Origin: Synechocystis sp. PCC 7338
GTDB taxonomy: Bacteria; Cyanobacteriota; Cyanobacteriia; Cyanobacteriales; Microcystaceae
Length of the DNA stretch: 64,000 nt
Direction: 5' to 3'
Assembly (NCBI RefSeq): GCF_018282115.1
Contig: NZ_CP054306.1
Location: 620,001 to 684,000 of the forward strand
Part shown: one piece after another, positions 54,006-63,998 of the stretch
Layout of the letters: the number at the start of each line of letters is the position of its first letter
How positions within the stretch are numbered: the stretch's first letter is position 1
Program-made: the position numbers and the translations under genes
Notes under the pieces: generated by a model
What the model was told of the DNA's origin: nothing
Database searches by the model: none
Seen by the model: the letters and a program-made list of their open reading frames with translations, nothing else

Positions 54006-54332
54006 ATGCGCCTACAACTTTGTTTATATTTGCTTCCCGTAGTGGGCATATTACCGTCCCTCTGGCAGTTGCGCCAACCAAATCGCCATGGCTGGGCTGA
54101 TGATGATCAGCATCACCGTCAACTTCGTCGTTTGAGCCATCGGTCCTTGCAATTAACCCTGGGTTGGCTCTGTCTATACCTACTACTCTGGGGCACTGGC
54201 CAAGGGGCTGGGGAATTGGCCGCATTCAGGTTGATGTATCTAAACGGCCTCATCACCACTGGTTATTTTCTGGTGTGTTTGCTGTGGATGGGCAGAATTT
54301 TTTTCCAGCCTTTGCCATCTGTGAAGAATTAG
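54006..54332 (+). CDS. Small conserved membrane protein, unknown
   Basis: 108 residues from the ATG at 54006; an ATG at 53919 would add 29 residues. Two or three hydrophobic segments are present (about 2-18, 53-68, 83-99). No family is recognised. It lies divergent from rnhA and convergent with the GspE-type gene, ending nine bases before that gene's stop. The coding call is moderate and rests on hydrophobic pattern and frame length. Confidence 0.55.
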   Translation: MRLQLCLYLLPVVGILPSLWQLRQPNRHGWADDDQHHRQLRRLSHRSLQLTLGWLCLYLLLWGTGQGAGELAAFRLMYLNGLITTGYFLVCLLWMGRIFFQPLPSVKN

Positions 54333-54340
54333 TTCTTGGA

Positions 54341-56788
54341 TTACCAAGGGTCAATCACGGACTTGAACGGATTGAGTTTACCTTGTTCTGGGGAATTGGT
54401 TTCTTCTTCCGCAATGAAGGTTTCTTCCCCGGCATTGGGGGGAGCGGCGGACGGTGGGTCCAATTCATCAATTAATAATTCTTCAATTTTATCAAAGCCT
54501 TCCATGACGGTGATGTCCTGGTCATGCCTATTCTTCACCTTGGGCTTTTTGTGGGCGGATAAATCCTCCAGGGCTTGCAATTCCGCCATCAGGTCTAAGT
54601 TGGAGCCAGAAGTAGAGAGGGGATGGGGGGGAGCGGTATGGGGTCGGGGGGCAGAATGGCGATCGCCAGCCATTTTTTTCAAATCTGCCAGGGCAAAGTT
54701 AAGCTCTTGGACAGATTTTTCCAGTTGTTGCAGACGTTGCCACCATTGGTCGTTGGGGGGCACAGTTTCTCCTGGGTTGGGTTGACTTACGGGGGGTGCA
54801 ACTGGGGAGGGAGTGGTAATACTAGCCGCAGTGGGGGAGGTTTGGGGTGATAGTTGTCGGGGCAGTTGGGGAAAAAGTCGATTTACTTCTTCAAGGGTGG
54901 TGACTCCCTGACTCACTAGGGTAATCGCCGTCCGGGCAGGACTGGCAATACCAGCTTGATTAAGACCGTTGATAATTTCTTCATGGGAGCAGGGGCCACT
55001 GACCAACTGTTGGAGTTCAGGCGTGACCGGCACCACTTCAAATACCCCTGTCATACCAGCGTAACCCAGGCCATGGCACTGCCGACAGAGGCGACTTTTG
55101 ATCATGGGTTGGGCCATTAACTCCACACTCAAACTGTTAGCCCGATAAATAGGGCCCGGAGGTAGACCAAAACGCTGTTGCTCTTCCGCTGTCACCTCCC
55201 CCTTCAAACGACAGGCCGGACACACCCGCCGCACTAGTCGCTGGGAAACAATGCCCTTGAGGTGTTGCCCCAGTACCGCCGGTTCAAACCATGCTTGCAG
55301 TTGAGCGATCGCCGAGGGCACATCTTTGGCAATGACAGAGGTGAAAACTAAACTTCCTTGGTTGAGGGCCTCGGTCAAGGCCTGGGCCGTTTCTCGATCT
55401 TCCAAGGGATCCACTGCCACCACTGGGGGGAACTGCTCCTGGAGGGACTGCACTGCCTTCTCGCCGGTAAAGTCCTTTTGAAGATTAACCTCTAGCTGAT
55501 TAATGTCCCTATAGATATGAACCAGGGGATCGGACACCAGGGCGACGGCACGCTCCTGTTCCAACTGTTTTGCCAAAAAAGCTTCCATGGTGGTAGTTTT
55601 GCCGCCATAGGCCGCCCCAACCACCACCACTAAACCTTGGGATTGCTGGGCTAATTTTTGCAAACTTTCCTGTCCCTGGCGATCGCCACAAAGTTGGTCA
55701 AAATCGGGCAATTTTTCTAGGGAAGGCACCACTCGCACCAGTACTTTTTCGCCATAAAAACTGGGGAGAATATTGACGTAGAAAAATACCGACTGGCCGT
55801 TATAGCTTTTGCGGATGCGAGCCTTTTGAGGCACATTGGTCTGGCTGGTGTCCAAATGGGTCATAGTTTTCAACCTAGTGACCAATTTTGGCCCCAATTC
55901 CCTGGGTAAGGGTTCGAGCAACATACGCAGATTACCGCCCTGGCGAATCCGCACTAGCACCCGATTATCCTGGGGATCAATATGAATTTCGCTGGCCCCT
56001 TCCCGTAAGCCCAGTATAAGAATCTTATTGGCTAATTTAACTTCTGGCCCTTCGGCTTTGGTATCTGAGGTCGGAACAGGTATGTTTTCCTCCACGGCAA
56101 TTACCGGCGGGGCAGTGGGGGGAGCAACCGGGGGAGTATTCTGTAGAGCGGCGATTTGTTGGGGTAAGTCCTCAATTATTTCCGTCACTTCCACCACCGT
56201 TTCCCTGCCATCGTAGGGATTTTCGGCGATCGCAGTTTGGTCATGAGCACTGAGAACAGCCTGCACTTCCGGATCGTGGTAAAGCTGATCAATTAAATTG
56301 TCAAAGTCTTCCCTGGTTACCCCCCGCCGCCGCAACGTAAGACAATGGGGAGCCAATTGCCGTTGTAAAAATTGACTCGCTTCCCTATCGCTGGGGTCCA
56401 CCATCACCACTAACAGTGCGCCGGGATCTTCCCGGTAATGCAGGGGTAAAAAACCATACTGACGGCAGATGGGGAAGGGAAAGTAACGGTTCAATAAACT
56501 GGCGATCGCCTCGGTGTTGGCCAGGGTCATCAACTGATGTTGGTCAAAAAATTTCACCCCATGGATCACCGAGAGGGCAAACCGTTGTTGAGCTTGGTAC
56601 TGACGATGTAGTTCATCGGGCAAAGATTCCCCCAATATTGTTTCCACCAACGTCGGCAGAGCAATGCCGGTGCGGCGAGCCTCCATTAAAGCCTGATGAA
56701 TTTGGGAAAGGGAAAGATAACCCGCTTCAATTAAGGCTTGCTCAAAGGGGGAAAGGCTAAATTCGGGGGAATCGGAGGGTAAGACCAT
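54341..56788 (-). CDS. pilB2: GspE/PilB-like secretion ATPase with degenerate active site
   Basis: 815 residues. An N-terminal MshEN-like region (1-170) is followed by a linker, then the ATPase. The Asp-box start LREGASEIHIDP is near 261-272. Walker A is present (GAAYGGKTT, 391-399). The zinc CxxC pairs CPAC (523-526) and CRQC (568-571) are kept. Normally conserved stretches are changed: the ERR(I/L)PQDGR arginines read TSQTNVPQKARI (314-325), GEIRDxET reads DPLEDRET (460-467), and the STLHTNDA His box reads TSVIAKDV (483-490). Its C-terminal 200 residues are a Pro-rich and helical tail. It resembles the second PilB of Synechocystis (slr0079); catalysis is doubtful. Confidence 0.85.
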   Translation of the reverse strand: MVLPSDSPEFSLSPFEQALIEAGYLSLSQIHQALMEARRTGIALPTLVETILGESLPDELHRQYQAQQRFALSVIHGVKFFDQHQLMTLANTEAIASLLNRYFPFPICRQYGFLPLHYREDPGALLVVMVDPSDREASQFLQRQLAPHCLTLRRRGVTREDFDNLIDQLYHDPEVQAVLSAHDQTAIAENPYDGRETVVEVTEIIEDLPQQIAALQNTPPVAPPTAPPVIAVEENIPVPTSDTKAEGPEVKLANKILILGLREGASEIHIDPQDNRVLVRIRQGGNLRMLLEPLPRELGPKLVTRLKTMTHLDTSQTNVPQKARIRKSYNGQSVFFYVNILPSFYGEKVLVRVVPSLEKLPDFDQLCGDRQGQESLQKLAQQSQGLVVVVGAAYGGKTTTMEAFLAKQLEQERAVALVSDPLVHIYRDINQLEVNLQKDFTGEKAVQSLQEQFPPVVAVDPLEDRETAQALTEALNQGSLVFTSVIAKDVPSAIAQLQAWFEPAVLGQHLKGIVSQRLVRRVCPACRLKGEVTAEEQQRFGLPPGPIYRANSLSVELMAQPMIKSRLCRQCHGLGYAGMTGVFEVVPVTPELQQLVSGPCSHEEIINGLNQAGIASPARTAITLVSQGVTTLEEVNRLFPQLPRQLSPQTSPTAASITTPSPVAPPVSQPNPGETVPPNDQWWQRLQQLEKSVQELNFALADLKKMAGDRHSAPRPHTAPPHPLSTSGSNLDLMAELQALEDLSAHKKPKVKNRHDQDITVMEGFDKIEELLIDELDPPSAAPPNAGEETFIAEEETNSPEQGKLNPFKSVIDPW

Positions 56789-57017
56789 GGCGGCGGCGGC
56801 GGAGATAACAGTTCAACAAACAACAACAGTGGTGACTAGTGCTAGTTCCAGAATGCCTCAAGGGAGCGAAATCCTATCAAAATTCCGCTAAATACCCAAG
56901 ACTGACAATTTTTTCACTAAACTTAGTACTTTCCCCTAGTTTAAGCAATGGTTGGCTGACCGGGGGCAACTTATTTGGTTAAATCCCCCAATTCCAGGGA
57001 TGCCCAAAATCAGAGAC

Positions 57018-57407
57018 TCAGAGAAATGTGGACAGGCGGGGCGAAAAGTAACGGGCGGCAGAGGTACAGGTTTCCAGCACTTCAACCGAATGTAACCCCG
57101 GCACTCCAGCTTCTTCTAACTTGGCAAAGATCCAGGCGGCGATCGCCTCACTGGTGGGGCTTTCCAGGCCGAGACTTTCGTTGAGGTAATAATGGTCGAG
57201 GTAGTTTTTCACCAGGGGGTCCAAATGGGCTTTGAGCACACTAAAATCCATCACCATACCCGTTTCTGAACCAGTGGTTTTCAGGCGATCGCTAGCCACG
57301 TAAACCCGGCCCCGAAAACTATGGCCATGTAAACGCCGACATTTTCCTTCATGGTGGGGCAATTGGTGGGCCGCCTCAAAGGAAAACTCCTTATAAATAA
57401 TCCACAT
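57018..57407 (-). CDS. queD: 6-Carboxytetrahydropterin synthase / PTPS family
   Basis: 129 residues. Zinc-binding His are in EAAHQLP (near 14) and LHGHSF (near 28-30), with catalytic Cys in EGKCRRL (near 23). The QueD features LDHYYLNE and ESPTSEAIAAWIF are present near 72 and 83. It likely makes 6-carboxytetrahydropterin for queuosine or other deazapurine synthesis; Synechocystis annotation calls it 6-pyruvoyltetrahydropterin synthase. A short gap precedes the divergent gmhA. Confidence 0.9.
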   Translation of the reverse strand: MWIIYKEFSFEAAHQLPHHEGKCRRLHGHSFRGRVYVASDRLKTTGSETGMVMDFSVLKAHLDPLVKNYLDHYYLNESLGLESPTSEAIAAWIFAKLEEAGVPGLHSVEVLETCTSAARYFSPRLSTFL

Positions 57408-57624
57408 AAAAATCTCAAATCACTGTCTGCTCACCCTAGAATGAGGGAAAATTGTCCCCCCTGACCAAACGCCAACCCCTTTAACATTAGCCAATTTTTG
57501 CCTGCCTCGATTAAGATTAGAAACTATATTTTGGCCCCTGCCACTTTTTTGAGGTAATGGGAGTCCCTAAAAGTCGAAGCTAGACTTTGCTTGTTGCTTC
57601 AGGCTTTGAAAATGAGGATTTACT

Positions 57625-58209
57625 ATGTCTGAATGGGTTGAACAGCGTTTACAGTCCCTTGCCAAAGCTTTTGACCAATCCTATTGCGGAGCCATTGAGG
57701 CCGTGGTAGACCTGATTTGCCAAAGATTTCAGGCGGGCAACAAATTGCTCATCTGCGGTAACGGGGGATCCGCCGCCGACGCCCAACACCTGGCCGCTGA
57801 GTTTGTCGGCCGCTTCTATTTCAACCGCCAAGCCCTACCAGCGATCGCCTTAACGGCCAACAGTTCTATCCTCACCTCCGTCAGCAACGACTATACCTAC
57901 GACATTGTTTTTTCCAGGCAGGTGGAAGCCTTGGGGCAACCGGGGGACATTCTTTGGGGTTTATCCACTTCTGGCAAATCGGCCAATGTGCTCCATGCGC
58001 TGAAATGCGCTAAAGATAAGGGTTTACACACCATTGGCATGGCTGGTAATAACGGCGGTTTATTCCAGGAATTTGCCGACTATCCCCTCTTCATTGCCGA
58101 TAAAAATACCCCTTGCATCCAAGAAGTGCATTTGATGACCTACCACCACATCTGTGAACAGGTGGAATCTCGCCTCTTTGCCCAAAAATCCGTTGGAGTT
58201 AAGGTTTAG
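57625..58209 (+). CDS. gmhA: Phosphoheptose isomerase
   Basis: 194 residues. SIS-domain motifs LICGNGGSAADAQHLAAEFVGRF (first half near 47-60), LSTSGKSANVLHAL near 113-126, and VHLMTYHHICEQVE near 172-185 include the family's Ser/Thr and His residues. It turns sedoheptulose 7-phosphate into D-glycero-D-manno-heptose 7-phosphate. First gene of a plus-strand set with the phosphatase-like gene 98 bases later. Confidence 0.93.
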   Translation: MSEWVEQRLQSLAKAFDQSYCGAIEAVVDLICQRFQAGNKLLICGNGGSAADAQHLAAEFVGRFYFNRQALPAIALTANSSILTSVSNDYTYDIVFSRQVEALGQPGDILWGLSTSGKSANVLHALKCAKDKGLHTIGMAGNNGGLFQEFADYPLFIADKNTPCIQEVHLMTYHHICEQVESRLFAQKSVGVKV

Positions 58210-58306
58210 TTGCGAAAATTGATTCCATATGGGGGTAAAACTACTTCCCTACTTCGCAAGCTACTGAAGCTATCTCTAACCTAGCCAAAATCCATCACCG
58301 ATAACC

Positions 58307-58876
58307 TTGAGTGCCCTCCGCAAAGCCCTATTCCTCGACCGTGACGGCGTCATCATCAACTACATTCCCTACCTGGGTAAACCGGAGCAGGTACAGTTAC
58401 CTCCGGGGGCGGGATCAGCTTTAGTCCAGTGGCAAAAAGCCGGTTATTTGTTGATTGTGATCACCAACCAAGCGGGCATTGGCCGGGGTTATTTTGACCA
58501 TGGTGACGTGGGGTCGGTGCATGGCAAAATTCAACATGAGTATGGCAAAGAGGGAGTAAAGTTCACCGATTTTTTCCTTTGTCCCCACCGTCCCGATGAG
58601 GGCTGTAAATGCCGTAAACCTTCCCCCGAAATGCTGTTGCGGGCGGCGGATCAGTACCAAATTTCTCTCCAAGAGTCCTACTTTATTGGTGATGCCCCCA
58701 GTGACGTTGGCGCGGCCATTGCCGCCGGTTGCCAACCAGTGGTGCTACTAACAGGCCGGGGCCAGGAAACCTGTCAGCAGTTGGATAAATTTGCGTCGCA
58801 ATTGGCGGGGCCGATTCCCGTCTTTGCCAATCTGGGGGAAACTGTTAGTCTGCTGGCTTCCCCTTCAAGTGAATGA
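58307..58876 (+). CDS. gmhB: D-glycero-D-manno-heptose bisphosphatase-like HAD phosphatase
   Basis: 189 residues from a TTG start. HAD motif LFLDRDGVIINY (nucleophile Asp near 11), VITNQAGIGRGYF near 51-63, zinc-binding CPHRPDEGCKCRKPSPEML near 89-107, and DAPSDVGAA near 128 match the HisB-N/GmhB class. It likely removes a phosphate in heptose activation. Its stop overlaps the next ATG by four bases (ATGA at 58873), indicating translational coupling. Confidence 0.9.
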   Translation: MSALRKALFLDRDGVIINYIPYLGKPEQVQLPPGAGSALVQWQKAGYLLIVITNQAGIGRGYFDHGDVGSVHGKIQHEYGKEGVKFTDFFLCPHRPDEGCKCRKPSPEMLLRAADQYQISLQESYFIGDAPSDVGAAIAAGCQPVVLLTGRGQETCQQLDKFASQLAGPIPVFANLGETVSLLASPSSE

Positions 58877-60084
58877 ACTCTGACGATTCCAAGGATCAAC
58901 CCCTATTTGTTTCCCTCATCCCCCACCTAATGAGAGGGCAAGGCCATATTGTGCCCTACCACGGGGCAGTGCGGCGATCGGTGGAGTGTTTGGGCTGGCA
59001 GTATCAAGCTTGGGTTCCCCAGGATACAGATCCGAATTTGGAGGAAATTGGCGATCGCCTCCATAGAGTTCTTCTGCCGGAGGATTTGGAAGCGGAGGGT
59101 AGTATGGTGGCCAAGCTAACCCGTCTTCCTAAGGCGATGGAGTGTGGCAATGTCTTGGCCCAACAGTTAAAACCGTTGCTGAACAATGGAGAAAACAGAC
59201 CAGTTATCTTATTTTTGGAACGTTTTATTCATTTTCAACTCTTTGCTGTGTGGTGGGGACTGCGGCAATTGTCTCCCCCGGCTCGCCAGCGACTACATTT
59301 TTGGATTCTCTACCGTCGGGATGTGCATTTAGACCAAACCCGTTCTCTTTACCATGGGCTCCACCAACGCTTAAGGAAATTATTGCCCCCGCCCCAGTGC
59401 CAATTTTTAACCGATAGTGAACCCCTCGGGCGATCGCTCCAGGATTATTTTCGTCAGCCTTTCACGGTGATGCCCATTCCCCACACGGATTTTGCTGAAG
59501 TGGTGCCCCTATCCATACAAGCTGATCCCATCCTCTGTTGGTGGCCCGGTGCCCCCAGGGAAGAAAAGGGCTGGTCGGTGATGCGCAGTTTAGTTTCATC
59601 ACCTTGGCATAACTCACCCAAGCTGCAGATAATTGCGGCGGTCGCTTCCGGGTTAAAAAGCAACAGTGAAGGAATTGAAGTTCATTTAATTGGCGATCGC
59701 CTGACCAGGGGAGAATACACCAATTGGTTAAACAAAGCCCAAATCATTCTGTTACCCTACGATCCAGAGGCTTACGCAGAAAGAACTTCCGGCATTTTCA
59801 CTGAAGCCATCATTGCGGAAAGAATACCGCTAGCGTCCCCCGGTACCTGGATGGCTAGGGAACTAAATCAGTACGGTCTCAACAGTTTAGTAATGGATTG
59901 GCAAACCCCATCCCAGGGGTGGACAGAAATTGCCCAAAGGCTGGCCGACCCCACCATTCATCAGCAGCTAGCAGCCATGGCCCAAGCCTACCGTCGACAC
60001 CATAGCCTGGAAAATTACGCTAAAACCCTGCAAGAAGTCTGGCTTTCCCGGCATAATGGAAACATGGAAGTTAACAATATGTAA
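58873..60084 (+). CDS. GT4-like glycosyltransferase (candidate)
   Basis: 403 residues. The C-terminal half has the pattern of a GT-B retaining glycosyltransferase: CWWPGAPREEKGWSV, LNKAQIILLPYDP and a following RTSGIFTEAIIAERIPLASPGTW loop where donor sugars bind. The N-terminal half is weakly defined. It overlaps the gmhB-like gene by four bases, so heptose transfer is an attractive inference but is not shown. No signal peptide; cytoplasmic or membrane-associated. Confidence 0.75.
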   Translation: MNSDDSKDQPLFVSLIPHLMRGQGHIVPYHGAVRRSVECLGWQYQAWVPQDTDPNLEEIGDRLHRVLLPEDLEAEGSMVAKLTRLPKAMECGNVLAQQLKPLLNNGENRPVILFLERFIHFQLFAVWWGLRQLSPPARQRLHFWILYRRDVHLDQTRSLYHGLHQRLRKLLPPPQCQFLTDSEPLGRSLQDYFRQPFTVMPIPHTDFAEVVPLSIQADPILCWWPGAPREEKGWSVMRSLVSSPWHNSPKLQIIAAVASGLKSNSEGIEVHLIGDRLTRGEYTNWLNKAQIILLPYDPEAYAERTSGIFTEAIIAERIPLASPGTWMARELNQYGLNSLVMDWQTPSQGWTEIAQRLADPTIHQQLAAMAQAYRRHHSLENYAKTLQEVWLSRHNGNMEVNNM

Positions 60085-60126
60085 CATTCCGTCTCCGATT
60101 TTTCATCTTTCTAGGCAGATCCATCC

Positions 60127-61317
60127 ATGCGCGTAATTCTGATGACAGGTAAAGGAGGGGTTGGCAAAACCTCCGTAGCGGCGGCTACCGGCCTCCGTTG
60201 TGCGGAATTAGGCCATAAGACCCTGGTTCTGAGTACCGATCCGGCCCATTCCCTCGCTGACAGTTTTGATATGGAGTTGGGCCATGAGCCTCGCCTTGTG
60301 AAAGAAAATCTCTGGGGAGCGGAATTGGATGCCTTGATGGAGTTGGAAGGTAACTGGGGGGCAGTTAAGCGTTACATTACCCAAGTGCTACAGGCCCGGG
60401 GTTTAGACGGGGTACAAGCGGAGGAACTGGCCATTCTGCCCGGCATGGATGAAATTTTTGGCCTGGTGCGGATGAAGCGCCACTACGATGAAGCCAATTA
60501 CGATGTACTGATTATCGATTCTGCCCCCACAGGTACTGCCCTACGTTTGCTCAGTTTGCCGGAGGTGGGAGGTTGGTATATGCGGCGTTTTTATAAGCCT
60601 TTGCAGGGCATGTCCGTGGCCCTGAGGCCGTTGGTGGAACCCCTATTTAGACCGATCGCCGGTTTTTCTTTGCCGGACAAGGAAGTGATGGATGCTCCCT
60701 ACGAATTTTATGAACAAATCGAAGCATTGGAAAAGGTGCTAACGGATAATACCCAAACTTCTGTGCGTCTAGTGACTAATCCCGAAAAAATGGTGCTGAA
60801 GGAATCATTGCGGGCCCATGCCTATCTAAGTTTGTACAATGTGGCCACAGATTTGATCATTGCTAACCGGATTTTGCCAGATACCATTGATGATCCTTTC
60901 TTTCAACGGTGGAAAAGTAACCAACAAGTCTATAAACAGGAAATTTACGACAATTTCCATCCTCTGCCGGTGAAGGAAGCGCCCTTATTCTCCGAAGAAA
61001 TGTGTGGCCTAGCTGCTCTAGAAAGACTAAAAGAAACCTTGTATAAAGATGAGGATCCTTCCCAGGTTTATTACAAAGAAAATACCATTAATATTATCCA
61101 AGGTAACAATAACGACTACAGCCTAGAACTTTACCTACCGGGCATTCCCAAGGAACAAATTCAACTCAATAAAACCGGGGATGAATTAAATGTCCGCATT
61201 GGCAACCATCGCCGCAACCTAGTGCTCCCCCAGGCCCTGGCTGGACTGACCCCTGCTGGAGCGAAAATGGAGGATGATTACCTCAAAATCAGGTTTGCTG
61301 AAGCGGTTAAACGGTAA
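60127..61317 (+). CDS. arsA: ArsA/Get3-type ATPase with C-terminal Hsp20-like domain
   Basis: 396 residues. Deviant Walker [19 protein letters not shown] is near 6-23, switch [15 protein letters not shown] near 37-50 and switch [15 protein letters not shown] near 135-147. There is a single ATPase unit (Get3-like). Residues about 315-395 form a small heat-shock (alpha-crystallin-like) domain with [18 protein letters not shown] and the [10 protein letters not shown] end. No arsenite-binding Cys triad is evident. The role may be client or tail-anchored-protein handling; not arsenic export. Convergent with sufS, stops overlapping by 11 bases. Confidence 0.88.
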   Translation: MRVILMTGKGGVGKTSVAAATGLRCAELGHKTLVLSTDPAHSLADSFDMELGHEPRLVKENLWGAELDALMELEGNWGAVKRYITQVLQARGLDGVQAEELAILPGMDEIFGLVRMKRHYDEANYDVLIIDSAPTGTALRLLSLPEVGGWYMRRFYKPLQGMSVALRPLVEPLFRPIAGFSLPDKEVMDAPYEFYEQIEALEKVLTDNTQTSVRLVTNPEKMVLKESLRAHAYLSLYNVATDLIIANRILPDTIDDPFFQRWKSNQQVYKQEIYDNFHPLPVKEAPLFSEEMCGLAALERLKETLYKDEDPSQVYYKENTINIIQGNNNDYSLELYLPGIPKEQIQLNKTGDELNVRIGNHRRNLVLPQALAGLTPAGAKMEDDYLKIRFAEAVKR

Positions 61318-62569
61318 AGTTATCGTCACTGAAGAAGCTAATGGTGGCTTGCAAAGATTGCAAAAATAGATCGATTTCTTCTTTGGTGTTGTAAAAATAT
61401 AAACTGGCCCTAGCACTGCCAGAAGCATCAAACAGCCGGTGCAATGGTTGGGTGCAATGGTGACCAGAACGGATAGCGATACCATCTTGATCCATCATGG
61501 TGGCCACGTCACTGGCATGGAGTCCAGCCACGTTAAAGGAAGCCAGGGCCGCCCGATTTCCATCTTTAGGGTTAGGACCATAGAGTCGCAGTTGGGGAAT
61601 TTCTTCCAAGCCTTGCCAGAGGTAATGGGTTAATTCCACTTCATAATTGTGGATATTTTCCATACCTAGATTGGTTAGATAATCCACTGCCGCCCCCAAG
61701 GCAATCGCCTCGGCAATGGCCGGAGTACCCGCTTCAAATTTGTGGGGCAACTCCCCAGTGGTGAAATGGTCAAAAAAGACTTCAGCAATCATTTCTCCGC
61801 CACCAAAAAAGGGAGGCATGGCTTCTAAAATTTCTTCTTTGCCGTAGAGAAAACCAATGCCGGTGGGGGCACACATTTTGTGGCCACTGGCCACTAGCCA
61901 ATCACAATTAATCAGTTGTACGTCCAGGGGATAATGGGGCGCACTCTGACAAGCATCAATTAACACTTTGGCCCCAACTCGGTGGGCTAATCGGGTAATT
62001 TCTGCCACTGGGTTAACGCAACCCAAGGTGTTGGAAATGTGAACAACAGTGACTAGCTTAGTCTTTCCAGAAAGTAGGGTTTTAAATTGCTCTAAGTTAA
62101 AGCCTTCGGCCTCGTCTAATTGGACAAATTTCAGCACCGCCCCAGTTTTGGCCGCCACCATTTGCCAAGGTACTAAATTGCTGTGGTGTTCCATCACCGT
62201 GGCGATAATTTCATCCCCTGCCTGGAGGTTATTCATGCCCCAACTATAGGCCACCAAATTAATCGCTTCCGTGGCGTTACGGGTGTAAACAATTTCCCTT
62301 GGCGATCGGGCATTAATAAATTTAGCGACCTTGCCGCGTACTGCTTCATAGGCATCGGTGGCCCGCACACTCAGCTGATGGGCTCCCCGGTGGACATTAG
62401 CATTATCGTTTTCGTAATAGTGCCTTAATTTTTCCAACACTGCCCGGGGTTTTTGTGAAGTGGCGGCATTGTCCAAATACACCAGGGGATGACCATTAAT
62501 TTCCTGATTTAAAATAGGGAAATCCTGGCGGACAGTGGCAGCAAGGCTGGGGATTTGTAGGGCGAGCAT
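61307..62569 (-). CDS. sufS: Cysteine desulfurase, SufS type
   Basis: 420 residues, PLP-dependent group II desulfurase. The PLP lysine is in [15 protein letters not shown] (near 234) and the active Cys in [13 protein letters not shown] (near 373). It removes sulfur from cysteine to feed iron-sulfur assembly with SufBCD. It is 67 bases after sufD on the same strand. Confidence 0.95.
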   Translation of the reverse strand: MLALQIPSLAATVRQDFPILNQEINGHPLVYLDNAATSQKPRAVLEKLRHYYENDNANVHRGAHQLSVRATDAYEAVRGKVAKFINARSPREIVYTRNATEAINLVAYSWGMNNLQAGDEIIATVMEHHSNLVPWQMVAAKTGAVLKFVQLDEAEGFNLEQFKTLLSGKTKLVTVVHISNTLGCVNPVAEITRLAHRVGAKVLIDACQSAPHYPLDVQLINCDWLVASGHKMCAPTGIGFLYGKEEILEAMPPFFGGGEMIAEVFFDHFTTGELPHKFEAGTPAIAEAIALGAAVDYLTNLGMENIHNYEVELTHYLWQGLEEIPQLRLYGPNPKDGNRAALASFNVAGLHASDVATMMDQDGIAIRSGHHCTQPLHRLFDASGSARASLYFYNTKEEIDLFLQSLQATISFFSDDNFTV

Positions 62570-62636
62570 GGTTTAACAATCAAACAACACTAAGGCTAAC
62601 GAAAAAAATCAACTAAAATATCGATTTTCTGACTGA

Positions 62637-63998
62637 CTAAATAGTCCGACAGGAAATGCATTGCCGCAGACGTCCTTGCAAAGAGGGTAAGAGAATTTGA
62701 TCCAGAATTTCTCCAGCAAAGGCATCAATTAACAAATGGCGGGCATCGTAATCATTTAAGCCTCGACTGCGGAGATAAAAAACTTCGTCGGCTTCCAATT
62801 GACTGATGGTGGCACCGTGGGAACATTTAACGTTATCGGCGGTGATTTGTAGCTCTGGTTTTGTATTGATGCGAGCCTTGGGGGACAGTACTAAGTTACG
62901 ATTTAATTGTTGAGCATTGGTTAGTTGGGCCGCCTGGGGCACTAAAACTTTGCCGCTGAAAACTGCCTGGGAATATTCATCCACAATACATTTATGGAGT
63001 TGATTGGTCACCCCATGGAGATAATTTAAAGCCATACTACTATGGGTGTCGCTCACCTGCCGGCCGGCTAGGGTAGTCAAGGCCAAAAATTCGGTCTCCG
63101 TGGCTTCTCCCTGTTGGGTCATGGCCAAATTATGGCGGGATAGTTTTGCCCCCAAATTAACATCAATTAATTGGTAACGACTTTGTTTTTCCTGGGCGAT
63201 CGCCGTGGTGGCAATGTGGAAGCTATCACCGGAATCTCGTTGGTTACGGATATGGGTGACCTGGGCATTTTCCCCTACGTAAATTTCGCTAACGATGTTG
63301 TTAAAGTAGGGTTGTTGCTGCGGGCGATCAGTGCAGTTTGTGCTAATAGCTCCGTAGGATTCGGCTATAACTAATTTGGCATTATCTTCAACTACTACTA
63401 ATAATCGGGGTTGTACCAAGATGGGGGTGGGATCAACCACCGTTAAAAATAAACAGTGGATAGGGGGTGCTAGTTCCACATTGCTGGGAATCCAAACTAC
63501 CGCACTATCCTTTAGTCCGACAGTGTTAAGGTTACTAAAAACTTCCTTGCCATCTGTTTGTTTGCCTAAATAATTAGCCAACTTTTCCCTTTGATGTGAG
63601 GACAGATTAGTCCAAGGTTGACAGGTAATGGTGGCAGGCAAACCATCGGTATTGGACAATTCCGCCGCAAAAAAGCCATTGACAAATACCAGGCGACTTT
63701 GACTTAGTTCTGGTAAATAGAAATTTTCCGCCGCCGCTACGTCGAGGTTAACTTTGCTGGGGGGCACAAAATCAACTGCTTTGAGCTCAGTTAGATCCGT
63801 AAATTGCCATTCTTCATCCCGCTTCTGGGGCAACCGTAAACCATCCAACACATTAGCTGCACCTTGTTGTTTTTCCACCAAAATGGAGTCCATAGTCTCC
63901 GGGGCCATAGCTTGCCGCTTGAGGGCTTGTAGCTGTTGATCTATTTCTGTCTGGTGAACTTTTTGAATTAGGGCATTGGCTAGAATGGCGGCGGTCAT
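62637..63998 (-). CDS. sufD: FeS assembly scaffold protein SufD
   Basis: 453 residues, from the ATG at 63998 near the window edge. It has the SufB/SufD beta-helix core with repeated segments such as VKCSHGATISQLEADEVFYL, whose Cys and His are conserved cluster-related residues. It pairs with SufB and SufC as the SufBCD scaffold. In Synechocystis sufB and sufC precede it, presumably just outside this window. Confidence 0.94.
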   Translation of the reverse strand: MTAAILANALIQKVHQTEIDQQLQALKRQAMAPETMDSILVEKQQGAANVLDGLRLPQKRDEEWQFTDLTELKAVDFVPPSKVNLDVAAAENFYLPELSQSRLVFVNGFFAAELSNTDGLPATITCQPWTNLSSHQREKLANYLGKQTDGKEVFSNLNTVGLKDSAVVWIPSNVELAPPIHCLFLTVVDPTPILVQPRLLVVVEDNAKLVIAESYGAISTNCTDRPQQQPYFNNIVSEIYVGENAQVTHIRNQRDSGDSFHIATTAIAQEKQSRYQLIDVNLGAKLSRHNLAMTQQGEATETEFLALTTLAGRQVSDTHSSMALNYLHGVTNQLHKCIVDEYSQAVFSGKVLVPQAAQLTNAQQLNRNLVLSPKARINTKPELQITADNVKCSHGATISQLEADEVFYLRSRGLNDYDARHLLIDAFAGEILDQILLPSLQGRLRQCISCRTI

